This document shows, piece by piece, positions 43,038-51,731 of a DNA stretch of 64,000 nucleotides. The position numbers were made by a program, and so were the translations under genes. The first letter of the stretch is position 1, and each line of letters begins with the position of its first letter. A model generated the notes under the pieces. That model did no database searches. It was not told where the DNA came from and saw only the letters and a program-made list of their open reading frames with translations. Origin of the DNA: Caulobacterales bacterium (lineage in GTDB: Bacteria > Pseudomonadota > Alphaproteobacteria > Caulobacterales > Caulobacteraceae); the NCBI GenBank assembly GCA_017302105.1, contig JAFLCS010000002.1, forward strand, positions 189,001 through 253,000, given 5' to 3'.

Positions 43038-44234
43038 TCAGGCGGTCTCCGCCTTTGGTGTACGCCCCAGCCGATCGGTAATGGCAAAGACCAAAGGGTT
43101 CAGAGCGATCGAAAGGAGTGCCGCCGCCAGGATCAGGTCGTGAGTACCGGCGGACATCGCGCCGAGGCTGACGCCCAGGGCGGCCAGGATGAATGAGAAT
43201 TCGCCGATCTGGGCCAGGGAGGCGGCGACCGTCAGGCTGGTCCGCCGCTCGACCCTGAAGACGGTGGTGATGGCCAGCGCCGCCAGGGTCTTGCCGATGA
43301 CGATAATGGCCAGGACCGCCGCCACGGCCCAGGGCTCGCGCACCAAGACCATCGGATCGAACAGCATCCCGACCGAAACGAAGAACAGCACCGCGAAGGC
43401 ATCGCGCAGCGGCAGCGAACGCTCGGCCGCGCTGTGGCCCAGCGGCGTGCCGTTCAGGACCAGGCCGGCGACGAAGGCCCCCAGGGCGAACGAGGCCCCA
43501 AAGACCTCATAGGCGATCCAGGCGATGCCCAGCGCGATGGCCAGCACGCCCAGGGTGAACAGCTCGCGCGAGCGGGTGTGGGCGATCATCGTCAGCACCC
43601 AGGGCAGGACGCGCCCGCCGACCACCAGCATCAGGGCCACGAAGGCGACCACCTTGATCAGGGTCCAGCCGACGCTGCCGGCCAGGGAGGCGGCGTCAAA
43701 GGTCTCGCTCGAGGCCGAGACGATCAGGGGCAGCAGCACCAGGGCGAAGACGATGACCAGGTCCTCGACGATCAGCCAGCCAGTGGCGACGCCGCCGATC
43801 TCGGACTTCATCTGGCCGCGCTGTTCCAGGGCCTTGATCAGCACGACGGTGGAGGCCACGGACAGCGAAAAGCCCAGGAGCAGGGCCTCGGCGTCGCCCA
43901 GGCCCATCAAACGGCCCACGCCCCAGCCCAGGCCGGTGGCGACCGCGATCTGGGCCAGGGCCCCCGGCACCGCGATCTTGCGCACCTTCATCAGGTCCTG
44001 CGGCGAGAAGTGCAGTCCGACCCCGAACATCAACAGGATGACGCCGATCTCGGCCAGCTGAGGCGCCAGTTTGGCGTCGGCCACGAAGCCCGGCGTGAAC
44101 GGCCCGACCGCGACCCCGGCCAACAGATAGCCGAACAGGGGCGACAGCTTCAGCTTCACCGCCGCCATGCCGAAGACGAAGGCCAGGACGAATCCGGCCA
44201 CGAGCATCAGGATCAGGCTGTCGTGGTGCGGCAT
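43038..44234 (-). CDS. CPA2-type cation/proton antiporter (short, no RCK domain)
   Basis: A 398-residue membrane protein of the CPA2/KefB-YbaL family with about 12-13 segments. Family signatures include LLMFGVGLHFSPQDL and the transmembrane ED pair in GWLIVEDLVIVFALVLL. FASLAQIGEFSF-like (SLAQIGEFSFILAALG) occurs near residue 345. YbaL and KefB of E. coli have about 560-600 residues with a C-terminal TrkA-N regulatory domain; here the protein stops after the membrane domain (DRLGRTPKAETA), so nucleotide gating is absent. It would exchange K+ or Na+ for protons. It starts 73 bp after trxB, on the same strand. Confidence 0.82.
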   Translation of the reverse strand: MPHHDSLILMLVAGFVLAFVFGMAAVKLKLSPLFGYLLAGVAVGPFTPGFVADAKLAPQLAEIGVILLMFGVGLHFSPQDLMKVRKIAVPGALAQIAVATGLGWGVGRLMGLGDAEALLLGFSLSVASTVVLIKALEQRGQMKSEIGGVATGWLIVEDLVIVFALVLLPLIVSASSETFDAASLAGSVGWTLIKVVAFVALMLVVGGRVLPWVLTMIAHTRSRELFTLGVLAIALGIAWIAYEVFGASFALGAFVAGLVLNGTPLGHSAAERSLPLRDAFAVLFFVSVGMLFDPMVLVREPWAVAAVLAIIVIGKTLAALAITTVFRVERRTSLTVAASLAQIGEFSFILAALGVSLGAMSAGTHDLILAAALLSIALNPLVFAITDRLGRTPKAETA

Positions 44235-44243
44235 CCGGGCTCC

Positions 44244-44286
44244 GGCGTCAGGTCAGGGAACGATCCTGCACCTGGGGCCTGACGCC
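44244..44286 (-). repeat. Inverted repeat between trxB and the antiporter
   Basis: GGCGTCAGG (44244-44252) and CCTGACGCC (44278-44286) form a perfect nine-base inverted repeat with a 25-base spacer. It lies immediately upstream of the antiporter ATG (44234) and after the trxB stop. No T-run is present on the minus strand, so it is more likely an operator or a leader hairpin than a terminator. Confidence 0.5.
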
Positions 44287-44307
44287 TTGTGGATCAACCC
44301 CGGCGGA

Positions 44308-45324
44308 TCACCACACGCCGATCTCGTCGGCTTCCTTGTGGGTGATCGGCTTGCCTTGGGCGGCGTGCTCCTGTTCGGCCAGGAAGCGGGCAGCTTCCAG
44401 GGCGGCCATACAGCCCATGCCGGCGGCGGTGACGGCCTGGCGATAGACGTCATCGGTGACGTCGCCGGCGGCATAGACGCCGGCAATGGCGGTCTCGGTC
44501 TTGCCGGGCGTGACCTTCAGATAGCCCGAGCCGTCCATCTCCAGCTGGCCCTTGAACAGCTCGGACGCCGGGGCGTGGCCGATGGCCACGAAGACGCCGT
44601 GGACGTCGCGGGTGGTGATCTCGCCGGTCTGGGTGTCCTTCAGGCGCACGCCGGTGACGCCCAGCGGGGTGGAGTCGCCGACGATCTCTTCGACGGCCTG
44701 GTTCCACAGGATCTCGACCTTGGGATGGTTGAACAGCCGCTCCTGCAGGATCTTTTCGGCCCGCAGTTCATCGCGGCGGTGCACCAGGATGACCTTTTCG
44801 GCGAAGTTGGTCAGGAACAGCGCCTCTTCGACCGCAGTATTGCCGCCGCCGACCACCGCCACCGTCTTGCCGCGATAGAAGAAGCCGTCGCAGGTGGCGC
44901 AGGCCGAAACTCCGAAGCCCTGAAACGTCTGCTCGCTTGGGAGACCCAGCCATTTGGCCTGGGCACCGGTCGAGATGATCACCGTCTCGGCCAGCATTTC
45001 GGTGCCGGAATCCAGGGTCAGGCGGAAGGGGCGCTGCGATAGATCGGCCTTTGTGACGATGTCGTGGATGATTTCTGTGCCGACGTGTTCGGCCTGGGCC
45101 TTCATCTGCTCCATCAGCCAGGGGCCCTGGATGACCTCGGCGAAGCCGGGATAGTTCTCGACATCGGTGGTGATGGTCAGCTGGCCGCCGGGCTGCAGGC
45201 CGGCGATGACCACCGGCTCGAGCATGGCGCGCGCGGCGTAGATGGCGGCGGTCCAGCCGGCGGGGCCGGAGCCGATGACGGCGACCTTGACCAGGCGGGG
45301 TTGGGCGGTGCTGGGATTCGACAT
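44308..45324 (-). CDS. trxB: Thioredoxin-disulfide reductase
   Basis: A 338-residue flavoprotein that reduces thioredoxin with NADPH. The FAD motif is [16 protein letters not shown] (residues about 13-28). The redox-active CATC is in [11 protein letters not shown], and the NADPH motif is [13 protein letters not shown]. The ending [21 protein letters not shown] is the second FAD contact. Length and order are typical. The gene is followed 73 bp downstream on the same strand by an antiporter gene. The frame starts at ATG 45324. Confidence 0.96.
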   Translation of the reverse strand: MSNPSTAQPRLVKVAVIGSGPAGWTAAIYAARAMLEPVVIAGLQPGGQLTITTDVENYPGFAEVIQGPWLMEQMKAQAEHVGTEIIHDIVTKADLSQRPFRLTLDSGTEMLAETVIISTGAQAKWLGLPSEQTFQGFGVSACATCDGFFYRGKTVAVVGGGNTAVEEALFLTNFAEKVILVHRRDELRAEKILQERLFNHPKVEILWNQAVEEIVGDSTPLGVTGVRLKDTQTGEITTRDVHGVFVAIGHAPASELFKGQLEMDGSGYLKVTPGKTETAIAGVYAAGDVTDDVYRQAVTAAGMGCMAALEAARFLAEQEHAAQGKPITHKEADEIGVW

Positions 45325-45374
45325 GGCGCTAATCTAGGGTCGATTCCACGATTGTGCGACGGGAGAGGCGAAAG

Positions 45375-45626
45375 ATGGGCCAGCGCGGGAACAACGCGGC
45401 CATAGGCATGGGCGCGGGGATCGCCCTTGGCCTGGCCCTGGGGGTGGCGATCGACAATATTCCGATGGGCCTGGCGCTGGGCGCGGCCTTCGGCGCGGCG
45501 GCGGGACTGATCGGCGGCGCTGCCGGTGGAGGCCGCAAATCAGGCGGGTCCGACGGCGGCGACTCGGCCCATTCCGATGACCCGTCCGACGGCGGCGGTG
45601 ACGGCGGCGGCGGCGGTGGAGATTGA
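45375..45626 (+). CDS. Small glycine-zipper membrane protein
   Basis: An 83-residue protein, one or two membrane segments rich in Gly and Ala (GMGAGIALGLALGVAI and MGLALGAAFGAAAGLIGGAAG), followed by a hydrophilic tail of Gly/Ser/Asp repeats (GGDSAHSDDPSDGGGDGGGGG). The zipper pattern suggests a stress-linked or outer-membrane-associated small protein. The ATG 45375 has GAGAGGCG upstream; an in-frame start at 45354 is less likely. It is divergent from trxB. No function is known. Confidence 0.65.
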   Translation: MGQRGNNAAIGMGAGIALGLALGVAIDNIPMGLALGAAFGAAAGLIGGAAGGGRKSGGSDGGDSAHSDDPSDGGGDGGGGGGD

Positions 45627-45647
45627 GGGTGAGTCATCCGCCGACAC

Positions 45648-45822
45648 CCCTTCTCCCCTTGCGGGAGAAGGTGGCGCTTCGGCGAAGCCGAAGTGACGGT
45701 TGAGGGGTCGCACGAACCTGTCCGATAACAGCGCGAGCGGTCGGCAAGATGTGGCAGAGAGGACCTTCCACCCCTCATCCGACCCGCTTCGCGGCCCACC
45801 TTCTCCCGCAAGGGGAGAAGGG
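45648..45822. repeat. Palindromic intergenic repeat element
   Basis: Two perfect 27-base inverted arms (45648-45674 and 45796-45822) flank a 121-base core. Each arm itself folds (CTTCTCCC...GGGAGAAG). The pattern extends inwards imperfectly (TGAGGGGT near 45702 and ACCCCTCA near 45773). No ORF lies in the core. Similar composite palindromes (RIME/REP-like, non-autonomous) are frequent in alphaproteobacteria. It sits just before the thioesterase gene, and a partial copy occurs at 43007. Confidence 0.75.
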
Positions 45823-45874
45823 CGATAAGAACAGACTTGGGCGTAATCTCGCGAACCTGGACAGAAAGCGATCC

Positions 45875-46261
45875 ATGACCACCACTGAGATCCGGGTCCG
45901 CTGGGGCGAAGTGGACGGCCAGGAGGTCGTCTTCAACGCCAACTATCTGATGTACGCCGACGTTGCCGTGACCGAGTTCATGCGGGCCAACGGCATCATG
46001 GAGCATTGTCGGGATGAATTTGGCCAGACCTTCGTGGTTGACGCCCACCTGACCTTCAGGGCCTCGGCCCGGTTCGATGATCTGCTGTCGCTGGCGGTCC
46101 GGTGCGAACGGATCGGGCGTTCGAGCTATGCCCTGGGGGTCCAGATGAGCCGTGATGGCGAAGGGCTGTGTACCGCCGTCATGACCTATGTGCGGGCCGT
46201 CGATGGGAAATCGGAGCCGTTGTCCGAGGCCTTTCGTCAGCGATTGTCGACCCCAGCGTGA
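45875..46261 (+). CDS. Hotdog-fold acyl-CoA thioesterase (4HBT family)
   Basis: A 128-residue cytoplasmic protein with the 4-hydroxybenzoyl-CoA thioesterase pattern. WGEVDGQEVVFNANYLMYAD (residues about 10-29) contains the catalytic Asp in a D-x-x-x-V-x-x-N-x-x-Y layout. FRASARFDDLLSLAVRCERIG lies later. It hydrolyses acyl-CoA thioesters; the substrate is unknown. The frame runs upstream to 45749, but ATG 45875 is chosen because the upstream part lies inside the palindromic repeat. It is a monocistron between the repeat and a crystallin-like gene. Confidence 0.85.
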   Translation: MTTTEIRVRWGEVDGQEVVFNANYLMYADVAVTEFMRANGIMEHCRDEFGQTFVVDAHLTFRASARFDDLLSLAVRCERIGRSSYALGVQMSRDGEGLCTAVMTYVRAVDGKSEPLSEAFRQRLSTPA

Positions 46262-46363
46262 CGCCGGGCGGTGCGGATTGATCACCCCGCAATGACCGAG
46301 TGTCCGGTTTCCCGGTGATCTCGCGTTCCTGTCTGTAGGGGCTCCCTGGACAGGATGGATCAG

Positions 46364-47674
46364 ATGAAAAAAACAGCAGCAAGCATCGGCGTGATCTCGA
46401 TTGCGATCTTGGCGCCAAGCGTGGCGGCGGCTCAGAGTGGACAGTCGCTTCGGCTGTTTTCCGAGCCGGGTTACAGCGGCGATTCCTATAGGGCCGACCG
46501 TAGCATCGAGAACCTGGATCGGGTGCGCTTCAACGATGCGGCCCGCAGCCTGATCGCCGAGGGGCGCTGGGAGGTCTGTCTGGACGCCGGCTACAGCGGC
46601 GGGTGCCGCGTGGTGCAGGGCCGGATCAGCGACATGGGCGACTGGAACGGCAGCCTGTCCTCAGCTCGCTATCTTGGGCCGGGCGACTGGGGCGACGCCG
46701 GTGGTGGATCGGGCGGCGGCTCAGGTTCGTGGGCGGGCGGCGGCTCGGGCGGACAGGCGCAAGGCCAGGGTCAAGGTCAGGGCGCCTACCGGGTCGACTT
46801 CGAGCCCCAGGTGATCGGCGGCGTCTATGATTCGTCCTTCGGTCGGATGACGATTGAACGGTGGGATCGAGACGGCGCTGCCGCCCGCTACGATGGATTG
46901 TCAGACGATGGTTCGGACGCCGGGCGCGTCGACGGAATTCTCGAAGTCTATGACGGCGACGGCAGCGCGACCCTCAGGGGCCACTGGTATCAGGGCACAG
47001 CGGACCAGCGCTGCAGCGCCGAGCGCAACGGCACCTACTACTGGGGCGCTGTGACCCTGGTGTTCGATCGCGCGCGCGATACGTTTCAGGGCTACTGGGA
47101 CTATTGCGATCCGGGCGAGGCGCCGGAATCGGCCTGGCACGGCCAGAGAACCGGGCGCGACCCGGCGATCGCGGCGGCCGTGGACGCCCAGGTGGCCGCC
47201 GGCGGCGGCGGGTCCGGAGGCGCGCGCCAAGGCGGCCAGACCGCGCGTCTGGTGCTGTTTGACGACAACAATTTCGGCGGACGGTCCATCAGCCTGGATC
47301 GCGATACGTCCAGCCTGCATACCCAGGCGCTCGACTTCGGCGACTCCACCTACAGCCTGGCCGCTGAAGGACGCTGGTCGATATGCGAACACGTCGACTA
47401 CGGCGGCGAGTGCCGGACCGTCGAGGGCGATCGGGCAGACTTGCGGGACTTTGGTGGGACGATTTCGTCGGTCCGCTACCTTGGACCGGGCGCGTCGAGC
47501 CAGGTGCTGGCCGGCGGCGGGCGCCCTGGCGAGGGTCGGGCGCGCGGTGGGGATCGAGGCGGTCAGTCCGGCGCTGTGGAATCCGCAGCCGAGCGGGCGG
47601 CTCGTGTCGCGGCCGAAGAGGCCGAGCGCCGGGTCCATGATCGCATCCGCGAAGGCATCGGGCGTATCTTCTAG
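46364..47674 (+). CDS. Exported beta/gamma-crystallin-like protein
   Basis: A 436-residue protein with a signal peptide (MKKTAASIGVISIAILAPSVAAA). Two beta/gamma-crystallin-like modules are separated by about 240 residues: SLRLFSEPGYSGDSY...SARYLGPGD (about 27-105) and ARLVLFDDNNFGGRSI...VRYLGPGA (about 290-375). The linker is Gly/Ser/Gln-rich (GQAQGQGQGQG, near residue 125) and leads to a middle beta domain (VIGGVYDSSFGRMTIERW). The C-terminus is a charged helix (ERAARVAAEEAERRVHDRIR). Crystallin modules often bind Ca2+. Start ATG 46364 has AGGATG upstream; 46355 is possible. Function unknown; an envelope or matrix role is inferred. Confidence 0.72.
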   Translation: MKKTAASIGVISIAILAPSVAAAQSGQSLRLFSEPGYSGDSYRADRSIENLDRVRFNDAARSLIAEGRWEVCLDAGYSGGCRVVQGRISDMGDWNGSLSSARYLGPGDWGDAGGGSGGGSGSWAGGGSGGQAQGQGQGQGAYRVDFEPQVIGGVYDSSFGRMTIERWDRDGAAARYDGLSDDGSDAGRVDGILEVYDGDGSATLRGHWYQGTADQRCSAERNGTYYWGAVTLVFDRARDTFQGYWDYCDPGEAPESAWHGQRTGRDPAIAAAVDAQVAAGGGGSGGARQGGQTARLVLFDDNNFGGRSISLDRDTSSLHTQALDFGDSTYSLAAEGRWSICEHVDYGGECRTVEGDRADLRDFGGTISSVRYLGPGASSQVLAGGGRPGEGRARGGDRGGQSGAVESAAERAARVAAEEAERRVHDRIREGIGRIF

Positions 47675-47678
47675 GCGC

Positions 47679-49379
47679 TCAGGCCAGCCCTAGCGACATG
47701 GTTCCGCCGATCCATTCGACCCGTCCGGCGGCGCGCGCCTGCGCCGCCGGGTCGGGCTCGCCCAGGGCGTCATAGGCCTCGGCCAGGACAAAATAGCTGT
47801 AGGGATCGCTGGGCCAGTCCTCCAGCAGCTCCAGCACCCTGTCGCGGGCGCCGGCGGCATCGCCGGAGGCCAGAAGCGCCGCCGCCAGGCTGCGCCGGGT
47901 CGGGAACCAGATCACCGGCGGATCGCCGCCTTCCTCGCCCTCGCCCTGGAGGGCGGCGGCGCGGCCATAGGCCTGAATCGCGGCGGGCCAATCCCGGCGG
48001 ATCATGGCGGCGCGGCCCTCCAGAACCCTTTGGAAGACCTCGCTGAAGGCGTCGGTGAAGGCGTGGTCGGCGCCCTGCGGCAGGTCGGCGCGCAGGCGGG
48101 CGATCTCGGCGGCCTGCTGGGCCACGGCGTCGGCGTCGCCGCGCCGGGCGGCCGCTTCGCCGCGGGCATAGCGCAGGCCGATCCGTTGCAAGGGCTTGGA
48201 GTCCGGCGGCTCAACCAGGGCTGCGATCTGCGCCTCCGACCCGAAGCGGCCGAACAGGGCATAGGCGTTGTTGGCCGTGGCCTGGCCCCAGGCCGTGTCC
48301 ATGCGAGGGTGCGGGGGCGCGTAGAGCGCCAGGAACCGTTCCGCCAGCCGCAGCCCCTCGTCGGCCCCGCCGGACATCAAGGCGCCGCCCATGCCGAAAT
48401 GGATATTGTGGCCGTGTAGCCGCATCCCGCGCACACCGCCCGGCGGCGAGGCCTGTTCGTCATAGCGGACGTCCAGGGCCACGGCGTTGACGTTGGACAT
48501 CATGGCGTCCCGATAGCGTCCAACCCGGAAGAAGGTGTGCGACGGCATATGGACCAGATGGCTGGCCCCCGGTGCCAGCAGCGCCAAGCGCTCGCCGTAG
48601 GGAATGGCCCGGTGCGGGTCGTCGGACCATTCGGTCAGGTGGATGTACAGGTGGATGGCACCCGGATCGTCGGGCGAGTGTTCCAGGGCGGCCTCTAGGA
48701 TCTCGACGGCCCGCGTGACGCTGGGATCGGTGGCCCGGCCTTCGTCGTCCCACCATTCGTCGACCATCAACATCCAGGCGTCGGCGGTGATGGCGGCGAT
48801 CGCCACATCGGCGGGATGGTCGCGGGCGATCTGGTCCATGCGCTGGGCGAAGCGGCTGGCTCGGCTGCGCTCGAATCCTGAGTAGCGCTGGATCAGGGCG
48901 TCGATCATCTGGCGGTGGACGGGATCGGCGCCGCGGGCCAGGCGGCGGGCCTCGCGGGCGATGGTCAGGGCATTGCGCCGGACGTCCTCGCCGGCCCCGC
49001 CGCCGTTCAGGTTCGGCCCCATGGCCCAGGCCTCGCCCCAGGCGCACATGGCGCAGGATGGGTCCAGCAGACGGGCTTTCTGAAAGGCGCGAACCGATTC
49101 CGTGTGTTCGAAGGCCCAGCGCAGCCGTACCGCGTGATCGAACCAGGCCTGGGCCTGCGGATTGGCGGTATCGATGCGAAAGCCGCCCGTGCCGAAGCCC
49201 TCGACCATGACCATCTCGGCCACCGGCGCGCCCGCCTCATCCGCCGCATCGTCGGGCGGGGCGCACAGGATGGGGTTGTCGATCAGATCGGCGAGGGACC
49301 CCTCCACCGTCGCATCGGCCACCGCAGGCGCGGCGGCGGCCAGCGCCAGCGCGGCGATGGCGGTCATGGTCAGTCGCAT
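47679..49379 (-). CDS. Exported TPR protein with conserved His motifs
   Basis: A 566-residue protein with a signal peptide (MRLTMTAIAALALAAAAPAVA). It has TPR-like helices at the N- and C-ends (WFDHAVRLRWAFEHTESVRAFQKA, ALLASGDAAGARDRVLELLE). The middle contains GAIHLYIHLTE, HLVHMPSHTFFRVGRY and LHGHNIHFGMGG, about residues 240-350. The His clusters look like a metal site rather than solenoid surface. A CAMCAWGEAWAMG segment with two Cys lies near residue 111. I know uncharacterised proteins of this layout, but no function. It is convergent with the crystallin-like gene, 4 bp from stop to stop. Confidence 0.72.
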   Translation of the reverse strand: MRLTMTAIAALALAAAAPAVADATVEGSLADLIDNPILCAPPDDAADEAGAPVAEMVMVEGFGTGGFRIDTANPQAQAWFDHAVRLRWAFEHTESVRAFQKARLLDPSCAMCAWGEAWAMGPNLNGGGAGEDVRRNALTIAREARRLARGADPVHRQMIDALIQRYSGFERSRASRFAQRMDQIARDHPADVAIAAITADAWMLMVDEWWDDEGRATDPSVTRAVEILEAALEHSPDDPGAIHLYIHLTEWSDDPHRAIPYGERLALLAPGASHLVHMPSHTFFRVGRYRDAMMSNVNAVALDVRYDEQASPPGGVRGMRLHGHNIHFGMGGALMSGGADEGLRLAERFLALYAPPHPRMDTAWGQATANNAYALFGRFGSEAQIAALVEPPDSKPLQRIGLRYARGEAAARRGDADAVAQQAAEIARLRADLPQGADHAFTDAFSEVFQRVLEGRAAMIRRDWPAAIQAYGRAAALQGEGEEGGDPPVIWFPTRRSLAAALLASGDAAGARDRVLELLEDWPSDPYSYFVLAEAYDALGEPDPAAQARAAGRVEWIGGTMSLGLA

Positions 49380-49453
49380 GGCGTTCCCCCCGGTGCCCGT
49401 GGGGGGACTGTGCCCGCAGAAGGAGCGGGCGCCAAGGTGTAGGTGCGGGCAAA

Positions 49454-49484
49454 GAAAAAGGCGCGCCCCACGAGGAGCGCGCCC
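49454..49484 (-). terminator. Rho-independent terminator downstream of gap
   Basis: On the minus strand GGCGCGC (49483-49477) pairs with GCGCGCC (49466-49460) around a short loop. A run of five T bases follows (TTTTTC). It is 26 bases past the gap stop codon at 49510. A strong stem with a U-run gives good support. Confidence 0.8.
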
Positions 49485-49509
49485 AATTCACTTCAGCTTG
49501 AGCCGATGA

Positions 49510-50517
49510 CTAGATCAGCTTGGCCATCGCCAGGGCGGTGTCGCTCATGCGGGTCGCGAAGCCCCATTCATTGTCGTACCAGCTGAGCACGCGGACCAGC
49601 GAGCCGTCGATGACCTGGGTTTGCGGCAGGGCGACGGTGGAGGAGTTGGCGATGTGGTTCATGTCGCTGGAGACGACCGGATCCGAGGTGGTTGCCAGCA
49701 CGCCCTTCATCGGGCCGTCGGCGGCGGCCTGAATCGCGGCGTTGACCTCTTCGACGGTGGTGTCGCGACCGGCGACGATCTTCAGATCGACGACCGAGAC
49801 GTTCGGGGTCGGAACGCGAATGGATGAGCCGTCCAGCTTGCCGGCCAGTTCTGGCAGGACCAGACCCACGGCCTTGGCCGCGCCGGTCGAGGTCGGGATC
49901 ATGCTGAGGCCAGCGCCGCGGGCGCGGTAGAGGTCGCCGTGCATCGTATCCAGCGTCGGCTGGTCGCCGGTGTAGGCGTGGATGGTCGTCATATAGCCGC
50001 GCTCGATACCGACCAGGTCGTGCAGGACCTTGGCGACCGGGGCCAGACAGTTGGTGGTGCACGAGGCGTTGGAGACGATGGTGTCGTCGGCGGTCAGGAC
50101 GTCATGGTTGACGCCGTAAACGATGGTCTTGTCGGCATTGGCGCCGGGAGCCGAAATCAGCACGCGCTTGGCGCCGGCCTTGAGGTGGGCCTCGGCCTTG
50201 TCGCGCGCGGTGAAGATGCCGGTGCACTCAAAGGCGATGTCGACGCCCAGTTCCTTGTGCGGCAGGTTGGCCGGATCGCGCTCGGCTGTGACGCGGATCT
50301 TGCCGGTGCCGACATCGATCCAGTCGTCGCCGGCCTCGACCGTGCCGGGGAACCGGCCGTGCACGGAATCGTAGCGCAGCAGGTGGGCGTTGGTCGCCAC
50401 CGGGCCCAGATCGTTGATCGCCACCACCTCGATATCGTTGCGGCCATGCTCGGCGATCGAGCGAAGAACAAGACGGCCGATGCGGCCAAAGCCGTTGATG
50501 GCGACGCGAGTGGTCAT
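49510..50517 (-). CDS. gap: Glyceraldehyde-3-phosphate dehydrogenase, type I
   Basis: A 335-residue NAD-dependent enzyme of glycolysis and gluconeogenesis. The Rossmann motif is [14 protein letters not shown], the catalytic Cys153 is in [12 protein letters not shown], and the partner His lies in the usual position about 27 residues on. The ending [13 protein letters not shown] is typical. ATG 50517 is chosen over a frame start at 50562 because AGGAG lies directly upstream and the usual MTTRVAING follows. In Caulobacter gap usually follows tkt and precedes pgk; here neither is adjacent. A terminator follows it at 49454. Confidence 0.97.
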   Translation of the reverse strand: MTTRVAINGFGRIGRLVLRSIAEHGRNDIEVVAINDLGPVATNAHLLRYDSVHGRFPGTVEAGDDWIDVGTGKIRVTAERDPANLPHKELGVDIAFECTGIFTARDKAEAHLKAGAKRVLISAPGANADKTIVYGVNHDVLTADDTIVSNASCTTNCLAPVAKVLHDLVGIERGYMTTIHAYTGDQPTLDTMHGDLYRARGAGLSMIPTSTGAAKAVGLVLPELAGKLDGSSIRVPTPNVSVVDLKIVAGRDTTVEEVNAAIQAAADGPMKGVLATTSDPVVSSDMNHIANSSTVALPQTQVIDGSLVRVLSWYDNEWGFATRMSDTALAMAKLI

Positions 50518-50884
50518 GGGCGGGCTCCTGATACGGTCAAACGGGGCGTCGGCGCGCAGCACCGAGCAGACCCGTGAAATGGGGATGGCGCGGTATCAGG
50601 TCCAGACCCGATTTGGTCAACCCCGGGTCCGGTCACAGGGAGTGAGATGTTGTTGCGTCGAGGGCCGGTCGGCGGAACACGTCCAGCGTGTGTGTAGGCC
50701 AACGCCTTGCCGGTTCGACCGCACGGCGTCACCACTATCCACCGCCGCAATGATCGCCATGCCGGGTTCGGCGGAGATCGCGGCGCCGACAGACTCAAGT
50801 GGGTATTCTGGTCGGCCGGTGCGGTGAAAAGACATCAACGCTGAAACCGGAGCGGAAATGGCACGAGAAAAATCTGGCTGTCGG
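50518..50884. other. Intergenic region upstream of gap
   Basis: A 367-base stretch between gap and the terminator of the barrel gene. Short frames exist on both strands, but none has a ribosome binding site or codon bias like its neighbours. The gap promoter must lie here, yet no clear -35/-10 pair is visible. I see no RNA gene. Confidence 0.4.
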
Positions 50885-50921
50885 CAAAAGAAAAGGCCGG
50901 CGGCACAGGCCGCCGGCCTTT
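50885..50921 (-). terminator. Rho-independent terminator of the barrel gene
   Basis: On the minus strand AAAGGCCGGCGG pairs with CCGCCGGCCTTT (50921-50910 and 50903-50892). A TTTTCTTTT tail follows. It lies 20 bases after the stop of the outer-membrane barrel gene. The stem is 12 bp and perfect, so this is a strong terminator. Confidence 0.85.
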
Positions 50922-50940
50922 GGCTATCGTGAGAGGACGA

Positions 50941-51501
50941 TTAGAAATTGTATCGAGCGCCCACGCTGAAGATGTGGCTTTGATAGTCCCATGCGGTTGG
51001 ACCGTCCTCGGCACCTGTCGCCGACTGGAATCGGTATTCGCCAAACAGGCTGATGCTCGGATTCACGGCAACCTCGCCACCGCCGATCACTTGCCAGCCC
51101 AGAATCTGATCTTCGCGCTCATAAGGAGCGACGTTCTCATAGCCGACAGTGACTAGTCCTAGGCCGCCACCAACGTAGGGACGGAAGGTAGAGCCGGGCA
51201 TGAAGCGGTAGTAGCCATTGGCCATGAAGGCGTTGGAGGTGACGCTGTTATCGTAGCCGGTGTATTCACCGCTGGTGTGGGTGAACTCAAGTTCGGCCGA
51301 CAGGGTCGGGGTGAAGTGGTGGCCTATGGCCAGCCCCCAGGCGCTGCCTTGATCAACTTCATAATCAACGGAGTTCCACTCCAGTTTCGGATATGTCGTG
51401 AGTCCAACCGTCCCTTCGACGTAGGTCTGGGCCTGGGCGGTGCCGGCAATAGATACGCTCGCGAGCACGCCGACGACGGCTGAGAGAGTTTCGATCTTCA
51501 T
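50941..51501 (-). CDS. Outer-membrane beta-barrel protein (opacity/OmpW-like)
   Basis: A 186-residue protein with a signal peptide (MKIETLSAVVGVLASVSIAGTAQA). About eight beta-strands of alternating residues follow (YVEGTVGLTTYPKLEWN, RPYVGGGLGLVTVGYEN, ISLFGEYRFQ) and end in the outer-membrane signal Phe (SVGARYNF). This matches the small-barrel porin/opacity superfamily. Codon use is slightly more AT-rich than its neighbours. It stands alone with its own terminator and is divergent from the EF-hand gene. Function is not predictable. Confidence 0.82.
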   Translation of the reverse strand: MKIETLSAVVGVLASVSIAGTAQAQTYVEGTVGLTTYPKLEWNSVDYEVDQGSAWGLAIGHHFTPTLSAELEFTHTSGEYTGYDNSVTSNAFMANGYYRFMPGSTFRPYVGGGLGLVTVGYENVAPYEREDQILGWQVIGGGEVAVNPSISLFGEYRFQSATGAEDGPTAWDYQSHIFSVGARYNF

Positions 51502-51731
51502 GGCTATTCCTGTTCCCCAAAATCAATCCGGCGCGGCCACTTGTGACGCGAACGCCCCGCATCGTGCGGACGGTCAATCTATCAAGATATCGGCGGTTTG
51601 TCAGTATCTTCGACCGACCCCTCCCCGTGTGGCCAGAAGTGGTCCTGAGGCTGAAAATATGTGTACAAATAAGGACTTGCTAGAACAGCCCTGACGGGCG
51701 AGAACCGCTCGATGAATTGTGGACAGACCCC

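Noticed and set aside
50617-50838. 73-codon minus-strand frame upstream of gap
   Set aside because: Lacks codon bias and ribosome binding site; treated as intergenic.
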